NCBI GenBank assembly: GCA_025345505.1
Contig: JANVCC010000185.1
Location: forward strand, 3,526,500 to 3,590,499
DNA from: Todiramphus chloris collaris
Lineage: Eukaryota > Chordata > Aves > Coraciiformes > Alcedinidae
DNA: 64,000 nucleotides
Direction: 5' to 3'
Shown here: in pieces, positions 1 through 10,855 of the stretch
Numbering within the stretch: position 1 is the stretch's first letter
Layout: every line of letters begins with the position of its first letter
The notes under the pieces: model-generated
Databases searched by the model: none
Told to the model about the DNA's origin: nothing
Seen by the model: the letters and a program-made list of their open reading frames with translations, nothing else
Made by a program: the position numbers and the translations under genes

Positions 1-2598
1 GGAGGGGCAGCTCTCCCCTTGTTTCACACAGGTAAAGCTCTCACCCAACTTAGGCAGGTCTCAAAGCAGCTGCCAAACCTGGGGGTGCAGCCTGCAGTCT
101 GTGCATCACCCGTGTGCTCCCAGCCAGGCATCCTTCCTCCCACCCAGGGGGACCATCAGAGGATGCTGCAGCACCAACATCTTGAAGACAACTGCCTTCT
201 CTCCACAAGAAGAGCTTTCCCAGCAGCTAGCTGGAAGGACAACCATGTGCTCACCCTCTCCATCCCCGTTTAACAGCCATCCCACCCCTCATTTCTTCCT
301 TGCTGGCCTGCCAGCATCACTGCAGGGAGCTTCTGCATCACCAGGCAAAGCTGCCTAAATCAGCAACCTCTCTCCCCTGAACCTGGATCCCTCCCCCCCG
401 GCACGGGATCTCTCTAGGGGACGGACAGAGTCTCCACATATACAATGGAGATGTGAACCCAGAACTGAATTAACCGTGGAAGGCACCGAGCTGGGCGGTG
501 CCTGGGCTGAGAGGCGTATGTGTGGATTGCATCTGGCAGCTGTGCTACAGAAATGAGATGCTAAAACTCTGGAAGAGCTCTGCAGTGCCAGGCGAGTCAG
601 CAGGCAAGCCGGCAGGAGAGCTCTGCACAGCCGGCACACGGGGCCTGGCAGTTCTCAGCTACCTGCAGGCAGCAAAGCTCAGGTAGACACTGCAAAGCAG
701 AACCCAAACAGCTCAGCAAAGGCAGGGCTTCAGCAGAGGGGTTTCCACCCTCCTGCCAGCGGGATGGGCTGGGAGGTAACTCTGCCAAAGTCAGCCTGCA
801 ACGCTCAGACCCACGGTTCAGAGCAGACTGGGTTCCTCAATCCCACCCTGATTTAAAGTTGGGCAAAAAGTTGGAGTGCTGCATTCGGAAAATAAATAAA
901 TAAGTCAATGGGAAAAGTAGCCAGGCACAGCAGCAGCATCCTTGGCACAAGCAGCAATAACTCTGCGTCCTTGAACAAACCCACCAATGCAGAGCAATCG
1001 ACAAGGCCGGTAAGGGATGATGCCAGCCCCTGGGGAAGGAGGTACCAGCCAGGTCCCCAGGCCGGGGATGCTCTCCCTGGGGCTGGGCAGGAAGGGAGAC
1101 TGGAGGGGCAGCAGGACAAGGGACAGCCGTGTCACACAGCTTCACCACCACGCTGCCGTGCCCCTGGCTGGTTGTGCCCTCGACCGGGCCGGGTGTGTAC
1201 CAAGAGCCCCTTTTTTTGCTGATTCCTGAGCCATGCTGGCGGTCGCTGGCTGCTTTGTCCAGTGCAGCGCATGCGCGCTCCCCGCGCATCCTCCCGCACA
1301 CAATGGGCTTCTCCTGGGCACTCACTTGCAGCTCTGGTTCCTTCCCATCCCTCCTCATTCACACAGCTCTTGCATTTCATTGCTTCCCTCCCCCCAAATC
1401 ACTAACTACCTCCTCATCCCTTCTCTGAAGGGCTCCATGCAATTAAGGCAGCTCTTTATTTTACCCATTTCTTCCTGGAGGCAGCAGAAATACTCTCAGG
1501 GTGCAAAGCCAAAAGGCTTCAGCTATAGAAACTTCAGCAATAGGGCAGTGACAGGAGAGAGCATTGTCAGCAGGAGAAAAGAAAAAAAATAAATCTACAT
1601 AAAGCATCCAGGATGAGAGCCCAGCTGCTAATTGCTCCTACACTAAGAAGCCTCCATTCCCTTCCTATTTATAGCTTTTTCTTTCTTTTTTCTGTTTTTT
1701 TTTGCTTCCAGGCAGCATCACAATTAACCCCACAATCTAGAGCATCCTCTTGCAATTACTTTTCCTCCTTTCCTCAGGGACTGGGAAAAACACCAAACAC
1801 AAAAGACAACCCCCCTGCCTGCCTCTCCCCAGTTTATCTTAAAGAAGTCAGATGGAGTTTGCAAGAGGCACCTTTTATGTGCCTCCTTTCCTCCCCCCCA
1901 GCCCCACTACTCACTCCGTCCAGGGGCCAGGATAGTGATCTCAAGCATTAAAACCCAGTCAAAAAAAAAAAAAAAAAGAAAAAAAAAAAAACAGAACAAA
2001 ACAAAACAAAGGCAGAGGGGGAAGAGTGAGGCAAGATGCTCCTCTCTCCCACAAGCCTGTCACAGATGGAAACATCAAGGGACATTTAAATGTCACCTAA
2101 AATCAGCAAAGCTACCCCCACATGAGGAGCTGGGGGGGGGGGGGGAAGGGTGACAGGAGGGACCGTCACCCTGCGCTCTCGGCTGGTCCCGGTGGGGACC
2201 CGGGACAGGCAGCCCCGAACTTCCCCGAGCCGAGCCCTGCGGCAGGGATCCCGCTGCCCCCCTTGCCCCCCTCCCCAGCCCCGCACAGCAACTTTCCCTG
2301 CGAGTGGGGCGAGCAGGTGCCTCCGCACACCCACACATCCCCCCAAACCCCTTGCTCCGGGCTCCTGAGCCCCCCACCCTGCTCACCCCCACCCCAGCGC
2401 TGAGGGTCCAGCTGCACCGCGGGCTGAGCAAAGGGGGATGCCCAAGGAGGGTGAGGAAGATGGGGGGGGGATGAAGGTGCAGCATCCTACTCCAGTTTTC
2501 TTTTGTGCTCTCGAGGTTTAACAGAAAATGGCGTTGGGGAGAAAAAAAGGGAGAGAAGGCGGGGGGGTGGTGGTGGGAAAAGCAAGAGAGAAACCTAC
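1..2598 (-). other. OLFM1: OLFM1 first intron (partial), following the B leader exon
   Basis: Everything left of the splice donor at 2593-2598 (GTAGGT on the minus strand) is read as intron of OLFM1. The next exon, which should begin with the VLPTNPEESWQ-type sequence, is not visible on the minus strand here, so it lies outside the window. Contents are an A-rich run at about 1961-1992, a 14-base G run at 2132-2145, and a CpG-rich block at about 2150-2440. A small CG-rich patch lies at about 1249-1296. No other coding signal was recognised. The intron assignment is inferred from the exon; the sequence features are seen directly. Confidence 0.7.
2150..2440. promoter_or_regulatory. CpG-rich block just inside OLFM1 intron 1
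   Basis: This stretch is clearly richer in G, C and CG dinucleotides than its surroundings, with repeated CCCGG, CCGAG and CGCTG-type words. It starts about 160 bases downstream of the OLFM1 B leader exon in transcript direction. With the block at 3290-3580 it brackets the exon, as expected for a CpG-island promoter. No formal observed/expected CpG value was computed. Confidence 0.45.
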
Positions 2599-2664
2599 TT
2601 GAGTGAGTTCTGTGCCCATCAGGATGAGGAAGCAGAGGGTCAGGAGCTTGCTTGCCGGTTGCAT
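2599..2664 (-). CDS. OLFM1: OLFM1 (noelin/pancortin) alternative first coding exon, B-type leader
   Basis: The minus strand reads ATG at 2664-2662 and then 22 codons: MQPASKLLTL followed by CFLILMGTELTQ. A canonical donor GTAGGT follows at 2598-2593. This matches the B-type N-terminus of olfactomedin-1 as I remember it; the leader ends in LILMGTELTQ and joins in phase 0 to the VLPTNPEESWQ exon. The peptide is a secretion signal, with Lys6 followed by the hydrophobic run LLTLCFLILM. OLFM1 is a secreted glycoprotein of neural tissue and neural crest that forms disulphide-linked multimers and binds synaptic and Nogo-receptor complexes. The start is fixed by an in-frame TAG six codons upstream (2680-2682). 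I recall the human form starting about ten residues earlier; the bird reads NWVRD just before the Met, resembling the human sequence, but cannot extend past the stop. The exon is too short to stand out by length. The olfactomedin domain is outside the window. Confidence 0.9.
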
Positions 2665-3030
2665 GTCTCGCACCCAGTTCTAGGCACCTTGCATGCAGAT
2701 CACCTCCCCGGCGAGTCTCCCTGTGCCGATCACCGAGCGCCTTGGCTGCCTCCTCAGTCCTTTAGTGTTATTATTATCGTAATTAAAAAAAAAAAATAAA
2801 GAAATAAACAAAGGAAAAAAATGGGAAAAAAAAAGAAGGGAAGAAAGACAACAATGCAATTAAAAAAAAAAAAAAATCAGAATGATTTTCCGGGCGGCTC
2901 TCAGCACCCCCAGGAAGCAATGCAAGAAATCTGCTTAGCAGAGCCTTCACTTTGCATATTTATTGGGATCCCAGGTTCTCTTCTCTGCTCTCGGTCCTGG
3001 CTGTCTGGTAAATTTTTTTTTTTTAATTTT
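2665..3030 (-). promoter_or_regulatory. OLFM1: Probable 5' UTR and core promoter of the OLFM1 B transcript
   Basis: Reading the minus strand upstream of the start codon, a TATA-like ATAAATA lies at 2957-2963. It overlaps a CCAAT at 2962-2966 and is followed by an octamer-like ATGCAAAG around 2950-2957. If the TATA-like box is used, transcription would start near 2925-2930 and give a 5' UTR of about 260 bases. That UTR would include the homopolymer A/T tracts seen at about 2784-2875. The motifs are seen; their use is inference, and a CpG-island promoter with dispersed starts is equally possible. Confidence 0.35.
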
Positions 3031-3134
3031 TTTTTTTTTTTAATGGCTCCCCTGATCGAAAGACATTTGCGAGGAGAAATTCAACGGAGCACGAAATGAT
3101 TATCTCTGCTATTGCCAAAAGTTTGCCTTGAAAA

Positions 3135-3168
3135 GGGGGGTGGGGGGGGGGGGAGGGGGGGGGAGGAG
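3135..3168 (+). repeat. G-run tract with quadruplex potential upstream of OLFM1 B exon
   Basis: Runs of 6, 12 and 9 guanines are separated by single T or A bases, followed by AGGAGAGG and then an A-rich run at about 3175-3193. The G-rich strand is the template strand for OLFM1. It lies about 200 bases upstream of the TATA-like box. Such runs can fold into G-quadruplexes and are also prone to assembly length errors. Confidence 0.6.
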
Positions 3169-3289
3169 AGGAATTAAAAAAAAAAAAAAAAAAGAAAGGA
3201 ATTGGTAGGGCTGGCTACTAGCAGGGGATGGCTGTGGAACAGGATGTGACATCAACTAAGGCGGGGGAAATTTAACTAAACACGGCAAA

Positions 3290-3580
3290 GGGAGAAGGGA
3301 AAACCAGCCCCGGGAGCGGCGGTGCGGGGCGAGGGGGACGCTGCGGCAGCGGCCCCGCGGGGAGCGGAGCCCGGGGTTATCCCCTCCTTCCCTCCCTTCC
3401 TCCCCCCAGCTCCAGGACCTGCTGAGCTGCCCCCGGGTTCCGGCAGTGCCCAGGGCACGGGGGGTTTGTGTGCGCAGAGGGCTCTCATCCCCCGCCTCCT
3501 CAAAGTACCAACCTCCGAGCGAAGATGCCTTCATCTTTGGGATGCAACGAAGTGGAGCTCGCCCCTCGGAGCGGCAGCCG
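3290..3580. promoter_or_regulatory. CpG-rich block upstream of OLFM1 B exon
   Basis: Dense CG dinucleotides (words such as GGAGCGGCGG, GCGGCAGCGG, CCCCGCGGGG) fill about 290 bases, in contrast to the AT-richer flanks. It is about 630 bases upstream of the coding start. It is best read as a CpG island of the OLFM1 B promoter. Observed/expected CpG was not calculated. No conserved protein reading was recognised in it. Confidence 0.5.
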
Positions 3581-4949
3581 CTGGAAGGCTCAGATCCAAA
3601 TTAATTTAAGGCAGCAGGAGTAGGGTGTCAACCCTCTTGCTCTGCAGGGCATCTTCCCACGCATCTGCTCCCAGCACCCTGCAAGAGTCCCGCTGCTGAG
3701 CTGCAGGAGGGCTGCAGGCAGCTCCAGCCCCACACCGGTCTGGCTGTGCCCTTCCCAAGGTCCGCAGGAACGGGTTACCCCTCATTTCTCTCTCGTACAC
3801 TCTTCTCAAATGTTTTCCAAACAACAGTTTTCCCAGATCCTCATAAATACTCTTAAGTCTCTGGCAATGCAGGTGAAGAGCATCACCCTCCTTTCCAGAG
3901 GTGAGAAATCTTCTCTTAATGACTAGGGAATGATTTAATAGAAATCATTTGCCACCAGCCCACCGCTAGCAGAGACCCCACAAGAAGATTTTCCCCCTAG
4001 ATTGCTCATTGCAAAGAGTTTTTTCTTCTGGAGTCCTCTGGTAGTGGTTATTATTAGAGCGGGAGAGGGGATCTCTGTGGTGCTGAGCTGACACGGGGCC
4101 TCGTCCAGGTCCAGGGACCAGAGAACACTGCATTCAACAGAAACCAGGAAACCTGTGGCACAGTGAAGGCAAACTAAGGCTCCGTGGGGACAAACAGCTG
4201 AGAACAACCTGGATAAAAGCATCTGTGTGTTGCCCTCTGTAAACATCCAAGGGAAGGATGCCCCAGACTTCCTAAGAGGAGGTTTCAGCGGCTTCAGGAA
4301 GGCATTCAACACATGAATTTAAAGGTTGCTCAGAACAAGGCAGTTCAGAGAGCAGCTCTGGTAAAGCCAGTCTATCCCACACAGATCTAGCTTTAATATA
4401 CTTCACTCAGCACCTCCCTTTAAGATCAATGTTTTATAGCCCATAAAAGCTGAGGACCTTTAAAAAGCATTAAGCTCCCTTCGACTTTATCAAGAGCAGC
4501 ACAATAAGGCCAAAAGCATCAGCGGTACGACAGGGTTTGAGCACATCCTCTCCTGGTGCCGTAGAAAGTTGGGTGTTTTTTTATCATGGGTATCACCTTC
4601 CCCCTGACCAGGATCACAGGGGGCCACCACCCTGCCTGCAATCAGGTCTCACCAAAAATTAGAGGAGGAAAGGGGGACTAGAGAATTACAGGGGGATGTA
4701 TTTCTCTGGTGGGTGAAGTGCCTTTGAAAACCACCTTCTTATTAACCCTGTGACACAAGGCAGCAAGTAGATGATGCAGCTTAGAATGCACCATGTGAGG
4801 ACCCAGGTGCAGCTGAAGCTCCCAGGGCTTAAAATAGATTTGAGAGGTATGGAAGACTAGCAAGGAGAGCTGCTTTCGCACAAAAAAAATCCGACTGTGA
4901 GATCAGCTCCATGTTAAGTTGCTGGGACTCTGGAAGGTGACTTCTAGCC
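3581..4949. other. Intergenic, nothing recognised
   Basis: Unique-looking sequence of mixed composition. Reading frames on both strands are short and match no family I know. No RNA gene or clear repeat was seen. Confidence 0.5.
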
Positions 4950-5122
4950 CAGACTGCTGAAAGAGGTGATAGAAGCCCCATCCCTGGAGCCATTCCAGGT
5001 GAGGTTGGCCAGGGTTCTGAGCAACCTGCTCTAATTGCAGATGTCCCTGCTCAATGCAGGGGGGCTGCGCTAGATGACCTTGAAAGGTCCCTTCCAACTC
5101 AAACCTTTTTATGATTCTATGA
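4950..5122 (+). mobile_element. CR1 LINE 3' fragment (sense on plus)
   Basis: The text runs from a CCCATCCCTGGAGCCATTCC-type segment through CAACCTGCTCTAATTGCAGA and GCTAGATGACCTTGAAAGGT to CCCTTCCAACTC. It ends in the CR1 tail word ATGATTCTATGAT. This is the standard 3' end of an avian chicken-repeat-1 retrotransposon, truncated at the 5' side with no reverse transcriptase left. The left boundary is approximate; similarity may extend to about 4914. Confidence 0.85.
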
Positions 5123-6180
5123 TCTGTGTTTGGGTGTCTTAGACCTCAGAACAGAAGAAACCCCGCCTTGTTTCCCACAGTGGTACCAGATAAGGCTCTG
5201 AAACTGCACCATTTCCAAGTCAGCAACAGCATATCCCCCAGGAGGAATCTCTTTTCTCCCCCTCCTTTGCTTTCATGCACATCTAGCTCCATTGACCTTC
5301 ATGGTAACAGTCATGGCTTGCACCTGGGTAAATGACAAAAGCATCAGCTCTGCAATTTGTTTTAATTTATTCCTCTTCTGAAGTCTTCCTTAATTAATAT
5401 CAAGAACTTTGTTATTGAATTTGAGCTTCAGGCTCCAGAGTGTGAGGCCCTGTATGGTCTGGGAAAGAGTCCTGACCCACAGGGCTCAACCCCAGGAGCT
5501 CCACTTCCAGGATGTAAATTAAAAAAGAGAATTAAAGGGAAAAAAAATTGCCCAGTGAGACACAGCGGAGGAACCTGGAAACACAACTCAGATTTTTTTG
5601 ATTCCCACCGTGTCTTACCCAGGCTTTGAACAATACCTGCAGAAATCTGAAAGCGGTTCAAGGTCTGGAGAACCTGCCCATGGAGTCTGACTAAAGAGGC
5701 TCCAGGTCTTCCACCAGCAAAAAAGAAGGGCTGAGAGAATCCTGCTTGGGGGGAGGCTCCTGTACATGAAGTCTCTTTTATCTGATAAAAAAAAAAAAAT
5801 CAAAGCGAGAGTCCACAGTTTGGATTAGAAGTAGGACCTGTTTTTTACCTCAGGGGAAGATAATCAGACTGTGAAATAACTCAGCTGAAGGCACGGTGCC
5901 CTCTCCATCGCTTGACATAGTTAAATCAGAGCCAAGAACCTTTCCAAAAGATGCATCCTGGCTCCTCCAGAAATTACAGGCAAGATGCCTCCAATGAAAC
6001 TCTGCTGTGTGATGTGGTTAGAGGAGATCAGAACAATTCTGGGTTCTCTTCTTGATTTATAAGGTGTGACTTTTGCCAGTGCTCTGCTTCCTAGACTGTG
6101 TTGCCCTCCGGAGAAGCCCACTACATGGATGGAGACTTGGACACTGGGATGTATCCCAGTGCAAAAGCACCACATGGGCA
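5123..6180. other. Intergenic, nothing recognised
   Basis: No gene, RNA or repeat could be supported. There are short A-runs at about 5541-5547 and 5786-5799. The frames are chance openings. Confidence 0.5.
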
Positions 6181-6250
6181 GGGGATGGCAGGGGACAGCA
6201 GAGGATGGCAGGAGATAGCTGGGGATGGCAGGGGATGGCAGGGGATGGCA
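6181..6250 (+). repeat. 10-bp minisatellite, unit GGGGATGGCA, 7 copies
   Basis: Seven consecutive 10-base units are seen. Units 1, 5, 6 and 7 are identical GGGGATGGCA. Units 2 to 4 are diverged (GGGGACAGCA, GAGGATGGCA, GGAGATAGCT). Decayed half-units flank the array on both sides. It is a simple local tandem expansion with no evidence of function. Confidence 0.9.
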
Positions 6251-9200
6251 AGGGTGACAGACATCTGCAGAGCCACAACATGGGTATCTGGGTGCTGCCA
6301 TACACTGGGACCATGTGGTTCCCTCTTTGTGTCTTGAGGATGCTGATGCTCACCTGGCAGCCAGTGAGCTCCTACCTGACCCTGCCTCGCTCAGGGCTGG
6401 CTTTTGGCTGGTTTGGTCTTTTCACAGAGGACCTTGCTGAGCCCCATTCACCTCTTTCCCTGCACAGGGCCAGGTGGTGGCCCTTAATTCACATGACCTA
6501 GTTCTCTCTGCCCTTTACTAGGATCTAGACTTGAAGAATAAAACTCTCTGTTTTTCTCCTCAAAGAGCAGGGTGATGGTTTCCCTCCCTGGGAGCTTTTC
6601 TGGCTCTGCAACCTCCTCTCAGCCACCACCTCTCTGAAAACCTCTCACGGAGCCAAGTGCCTCTTGCTCACTGGGGTCCTGCTCTCTTCCTTTCCACTGA
6701 GAGGAAGGATATTCCAGGTGTGGTGAAAATAGCTTCACAGCGCTTTGTTACCTGCAGGAAGAGATATTTCAAATGAAATTTTTCCAAAAGACCTATTTTC
6801 ATACTCAGTTGCCCTGCCTTTTTTATAAATTCAGTGAAGTTGCTTTCCTGTCTTTTTTTTTTTCCTTCTTCCACATTTTCCCTTGAAATTTTGGTGTCAG
6901 GTGTCCCAGGGTGAACCTTTACTGAAGACACAAATGTTGAAATGCTCCTTGAGACCAGCTCTGCTGTTTGCTGCTCCTGCATGGGCCTCTCCTGCAGAAA
7001 ACCATGGGAGACTACTTCGTGGACTCATTTAGTGATACACACTTTTAAAACCTTCCCATCTCCTCCCCGTTCATTGCTCTTGTACAATCAATGAGGGTGG
7101 ATGGATCTTGTCCCCTCCTGGGGCCACTGACACTTTGAAGGTGGTCCCAGTGTAAAACTGATTTTCCAAATAAACCCAAACTATAGATCCATTTGTCAGA
7201 AAAAAAAGCCAGGGGGGAGAGATGACAGGTATGAGCATCGCCTGTCATGGGGCTTCAGAGGGTGTGACAGGAGGAGTTTCTGCAAGGACCCCCCTGGACC
7301 CACGTGGTGATGGGTTAGTAGCATCCGATGCTCGAGGAGCGGGCAGCCTATCCTCAGAGGAAATCAGACCTGTGTGATCCTCCTGAACAGCCCGTTTTGT
7401 GCAGGCAGACTCGATGATGAACATAGGATGTTTTGTCCCAGCAGCCAGGATGACACGGTGGCTGCCTGTGCAATAGTTCTTCCTCCTGTCTTCTCTCAGG
7501 AACTGCCTTGGGATCCCAGCTGTAGATACTGGGGGTGAATTTCTCCATTGGTGGTTTTTATCAGCATCAGCTCACAAGAGGGCAAACCCTGGTGTTTCTT
7601 GGAAAATTGTCCCACTCTAGTAGAAGATGCTGATATGGAGACACCTGAACAAAGCTGTACATCCCACCTGCCCATGGTCACTTTATCTTCCTTTTTCTTC
7701 TCTTACAAAGTGGAAATACTTTTGGAAAATATCTCTTCTTGCGAGTTTACACAGTCCAACGTGGCTCTGGTCCATGGTCAGGCACTGCTGCGGTCCAAAC
7801 AGCAAATCTAAATTAACCCACTTCCTCCTGTTTTGTTACCAACTTCTGTAGCATCGCTGGTGAAGGGTGTGGGCTCAGCTCTGCTCCCTTCCTGGGTGAG
7901 AAGGCACCACAAAGACGTATGTTCTGCTTTAAGACAGGGCTCCATGTACCTGTGGCAGATCATCACCATAACGTGATGCGGCAGTTGCTAAGGTAACAGC
8001 ACCAACATATTTTTTTTTCACGAACGGCAAAGCAAATTGTCATGGAACAGTAAAACCCACATACATTACCAGGATATATAGTTCTGTTGCCCCAGGGTTA
8101 CAAGTATTTACGGGCTGTTTATGGGGTTTTTTTTTCCCTGTCTTGAAAAATGATCCCATGTCTGCCCACATACTGTTTACGTCCAGAAACAGCTTGTTTG
8201 CAGCTACCTTTGTCCACTCACAACAGAGACACCAAACTGGTGCAGTGAGTGAGAAGACTTCCTTAGGTCTTCCAAGCCACTCTCATTCCTGAGCTGCTTT
8301 TTGTTTTGCTCTTTGATTGCCCCAGCTGAACATGTCTTCAAAAACTGACCCCTTAGAGCCTCCCCTTTCATGTTGGTGGGTTCTCCATATGGCCCCAAGG
8401 TACGAAGGATTGAGGAACACCAGCAAACAGTGGCCATTTCCCTGTTCCCAGATTTCAGCACGAGGACAGTACCAGGGTCAAGCACGTGCCTTGCTGCAGA
8501 GCAGTTTGTGCTGAGCTGTCTCTCTGCTCTTGGAGGATGGTCTTCAGCCCACAGCATCTTCCTGCCAGAACCACTGTCAGATCAGGATTAAGGACTCGGT
8601 GGTGAGGAGCAGAGCTGTGGGGTGTCAGCAGCAGCCTCTGTCCAGGAGGAACGTGATGCTTTGACAGATGCCTTCCTGTAGGCACCACGGCCACAGTCTG
8701 CTCACATCTTGGCTGCATAACAAATGTCCACATGGACATTGGAAAAGCTGCCTCAGTATCTCCCCATACCCTGAAGTACTGGCAACAACTTAGGGCAAAT
8801 TTCAGCTGATTTCAGGCAAATTTCATGGATTTATCTCCTTCTGATCTCTTGGGATCTGATCTCCTGGGCAGTTTTTTTGGAGTCAGACAAGGCTACTCCT
8901 GATGCATTTTTGTCTGCTGTCTCAGCACCGGGAATTCAAAATGCACCCAAAGGACAGAGGGGTTAGGAATGAAAAGGAAGATGCATGCATGCATCTGAAA
9001 ACATGGCATGGTCGGGGGTTTTTTAAGAAAACATCTCTCATTCTCTGCTGCTCTTCACCTTCTTGCTCAGAAGTGAGTTGAGGAGCAGACACCGCCAGAC
9101 TTCAATTCATCCACTAATGCTTCAGGGAGACCAAGTGAGAAAAGGTCAGGAACCAGCAGCGTGCACGAGGAATGGTAAGAACCAGCCTTCTCCATCAGAG

Positions 9201-9428
9201 AGAAGAAATAATACAGCAGCTGAAGAGATGGGGAGGTGCAGAAGACAAACGGTAGGAAAGGAACTGGAAAAGGCAGACCTAATGCCAAAAGGAAACCCAA
9301 ACGCCATCCAGGTTGGTTGTTTTGACAATGTTTGCAGCTTGTCCCTGCTGCGCTGAACCAACACACGGCTGGCAGCGGTGAAGAGGATGGGGTGGTGGAT
9401 GGATGTGTGAGACAAGGAGCCTTAGCAA
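6251..9428. other. Intergenic, nothing recognised
   Basis: About 3.2 kb of single-copy-looking sequence. T-runs occur at about 6856-6867 and 8009-8018. A short alternating GCATGCATGC-type stretch lies near 8981-8992. No conserved protein, RNA gene or transposon tail was identified. Confidence 0.5.
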
Positions 9429-9540
9429 CATCCAGCCTCAGCAGCATCCAGCTTCAGTGGCATCCAGCTTCAGTGGCATCCAGCCTCGGTGGCACCCAGC
9501 CTCGGTGGCACCCAGCCTCGGTGGCACCCAGCCTCGGTGC
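9429..9540 (+). repeat. 16-bp minisatellite, 7 copies
   Basis: Seven head-to-tail 16-base units run exactly from 9429 to 9540. They grade from CATCCAGCCTCAGCAG through CATCCAGCTTCAGTGG (two copies) and CATCCAGCCTCGGTGG to CACCCAGCCTCGGTGG (two copies), with the last unit ending GGTGC. The order of variants suggests stepwise expansion from left to right. Because 16 is not a multiple of 3, every frame reads through with a repeating peptide, which explains the long apparent open frames here; I do not regard them as coding. Confidence 0.95.
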
Positions 9541-10785
9541 TGCAGCCAGCTACACGCCTCCAGTTTCTGGGAGATGCTGAGTCCTTTCCCCATTGCCACA
9601 TGAAGTCTCAAGCGACCCCGAGGCAAAGCCTCCTCTCAACCGCAGTGCCCCAAGCAGGAAGAGATTTGTTACAGACTTTTCCCTGTCGTTTATCTTGAGT
9701 TCTCTTTTCCCGGTGCAAACAGCATGTAGGTATTTTGCCTTTGTGTTCGAGCAACTTCCCAGAGCCTTTACAGGTGTATCCAGCATTTCCAGATGGTTGC
9801 ACAGCTAGCTCCATTACCAGCATTGTGCTTTCCTTTGCTTTCTGGTACACTCATATTTTTTTTCCCTCATCAGACACTTCAATCCAAGCCTCACGGCTGG
9901 AAATTTTGTTTTGCTGCTTTTAAAGAGTAGATCAGTGCCTTTCCTGGCCTCTTCATTATCCAAATAATTCAAGGACTTGAGCAAGAGAGACAAAACCCCA
10001 TGCCAGGCAAACGTGGTGCAGGAGGGCAGAATTTTCTGAAGCAGCCGGTCACAGCTCCTCTGCAAACACCACCTTCCTTCCCGGCACTTTAAAGTGGTTT
10101 TTGCACTTGATACATTCTCTTCGAAAGAAAACAAAATCCACATTAGCAGTTTTTAAAGCGCTTGCAAGCTTCCCAGCAGCCCTGAGCTCACACAAGGATC
10201 AATGCTTCATGATAACAAGCTCCTCTGCTACCCAAGCCAGGCAAAAACCTCCAGCATATTCCTGGTGTTTCCGGCACCTGGAGGGAATCCACACTTTATA
10301 TCACATTTTCCTACCAACAAATGGAGTGGAGGAGGATAACAAGTAAACATCAGAGACTCAATGGGTCCGAGTCCTACAGGGAAGATTGCCTTGTGCAGTT
10401 TAGCAGCTTGATCTCTATTAAAATAGCATTCAATCGTGCAGCCTTGCTTCAGAAATCCCTTGCTTGGGAGAGATTTCAGCGAGTAAAAAATAGCTGGAAA
10501 AGGTGAGAGTCAAGTAATTTTACAGAGTTTACCTCTTTCTTGTTATTTGTGGTAGGCGGGTAACAGGCTCTCTGCCTGGTTTACGGGGCTTTGGTGCGTG
10601 CTCCAAGAGTTTCCATGGTATTTCTGGAGGGCAGCTCAGAGATGGAAAGCACTATTTGCTTTTTACCATTCAGCATTCTTCCCTCTCAGACATTTTGCTG
10701 GAAAGATGCAAAAAGCCTCAGACAAACAAGCAAAAAAAAGAGGATAAAAATGAAAAAAGCGAATTAAAAAGATGACCAATACAAA
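9541..10785. other. Intergenic, nothing recognised
   Basis: Mixed sequence without a supported gene or repeat. The frames on the minus strand around 9814-10143 have no recognisable domain or codon-conservation signal. Confidence 0.5.
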
Positions 10786-10855
10786 CCTGAATTTCCAGAA
10801 CTAGTACTGCCTTACAGGGAGGGAAGTGCAGACAACAGCTTCTGTTGCTAAAAAC
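10786..10855 (+). repeat. 70-bp direct duplication, copy 1
   Basis: This segment recurs at 12744-12813 with 66 of 70 bases identical by my alignment. All four differences fall within an 8-base stretch after CCAGAACTA. Both copies begin CCTGAATTTCCAGAACTA and end TTCTGTTGCTAAAAAC. Flanking sequence differs on both sides. It matches no repeat family I know. Confidence 0.9.

Noticed and set aside
2086-2485. GC-rich frames on both strands near OLFM1
   Set aside because: They run through a CpG-rich block and G/C runs; open frames there are expected by composition and none matches OLFM1 exon 2.
9332-9626. Overlapping repetitive frames on both strands around the 16-bp array
   Set aside because: A 16-base unit keeps all frames open with repeating peptides; no start context, splice signals or homology.
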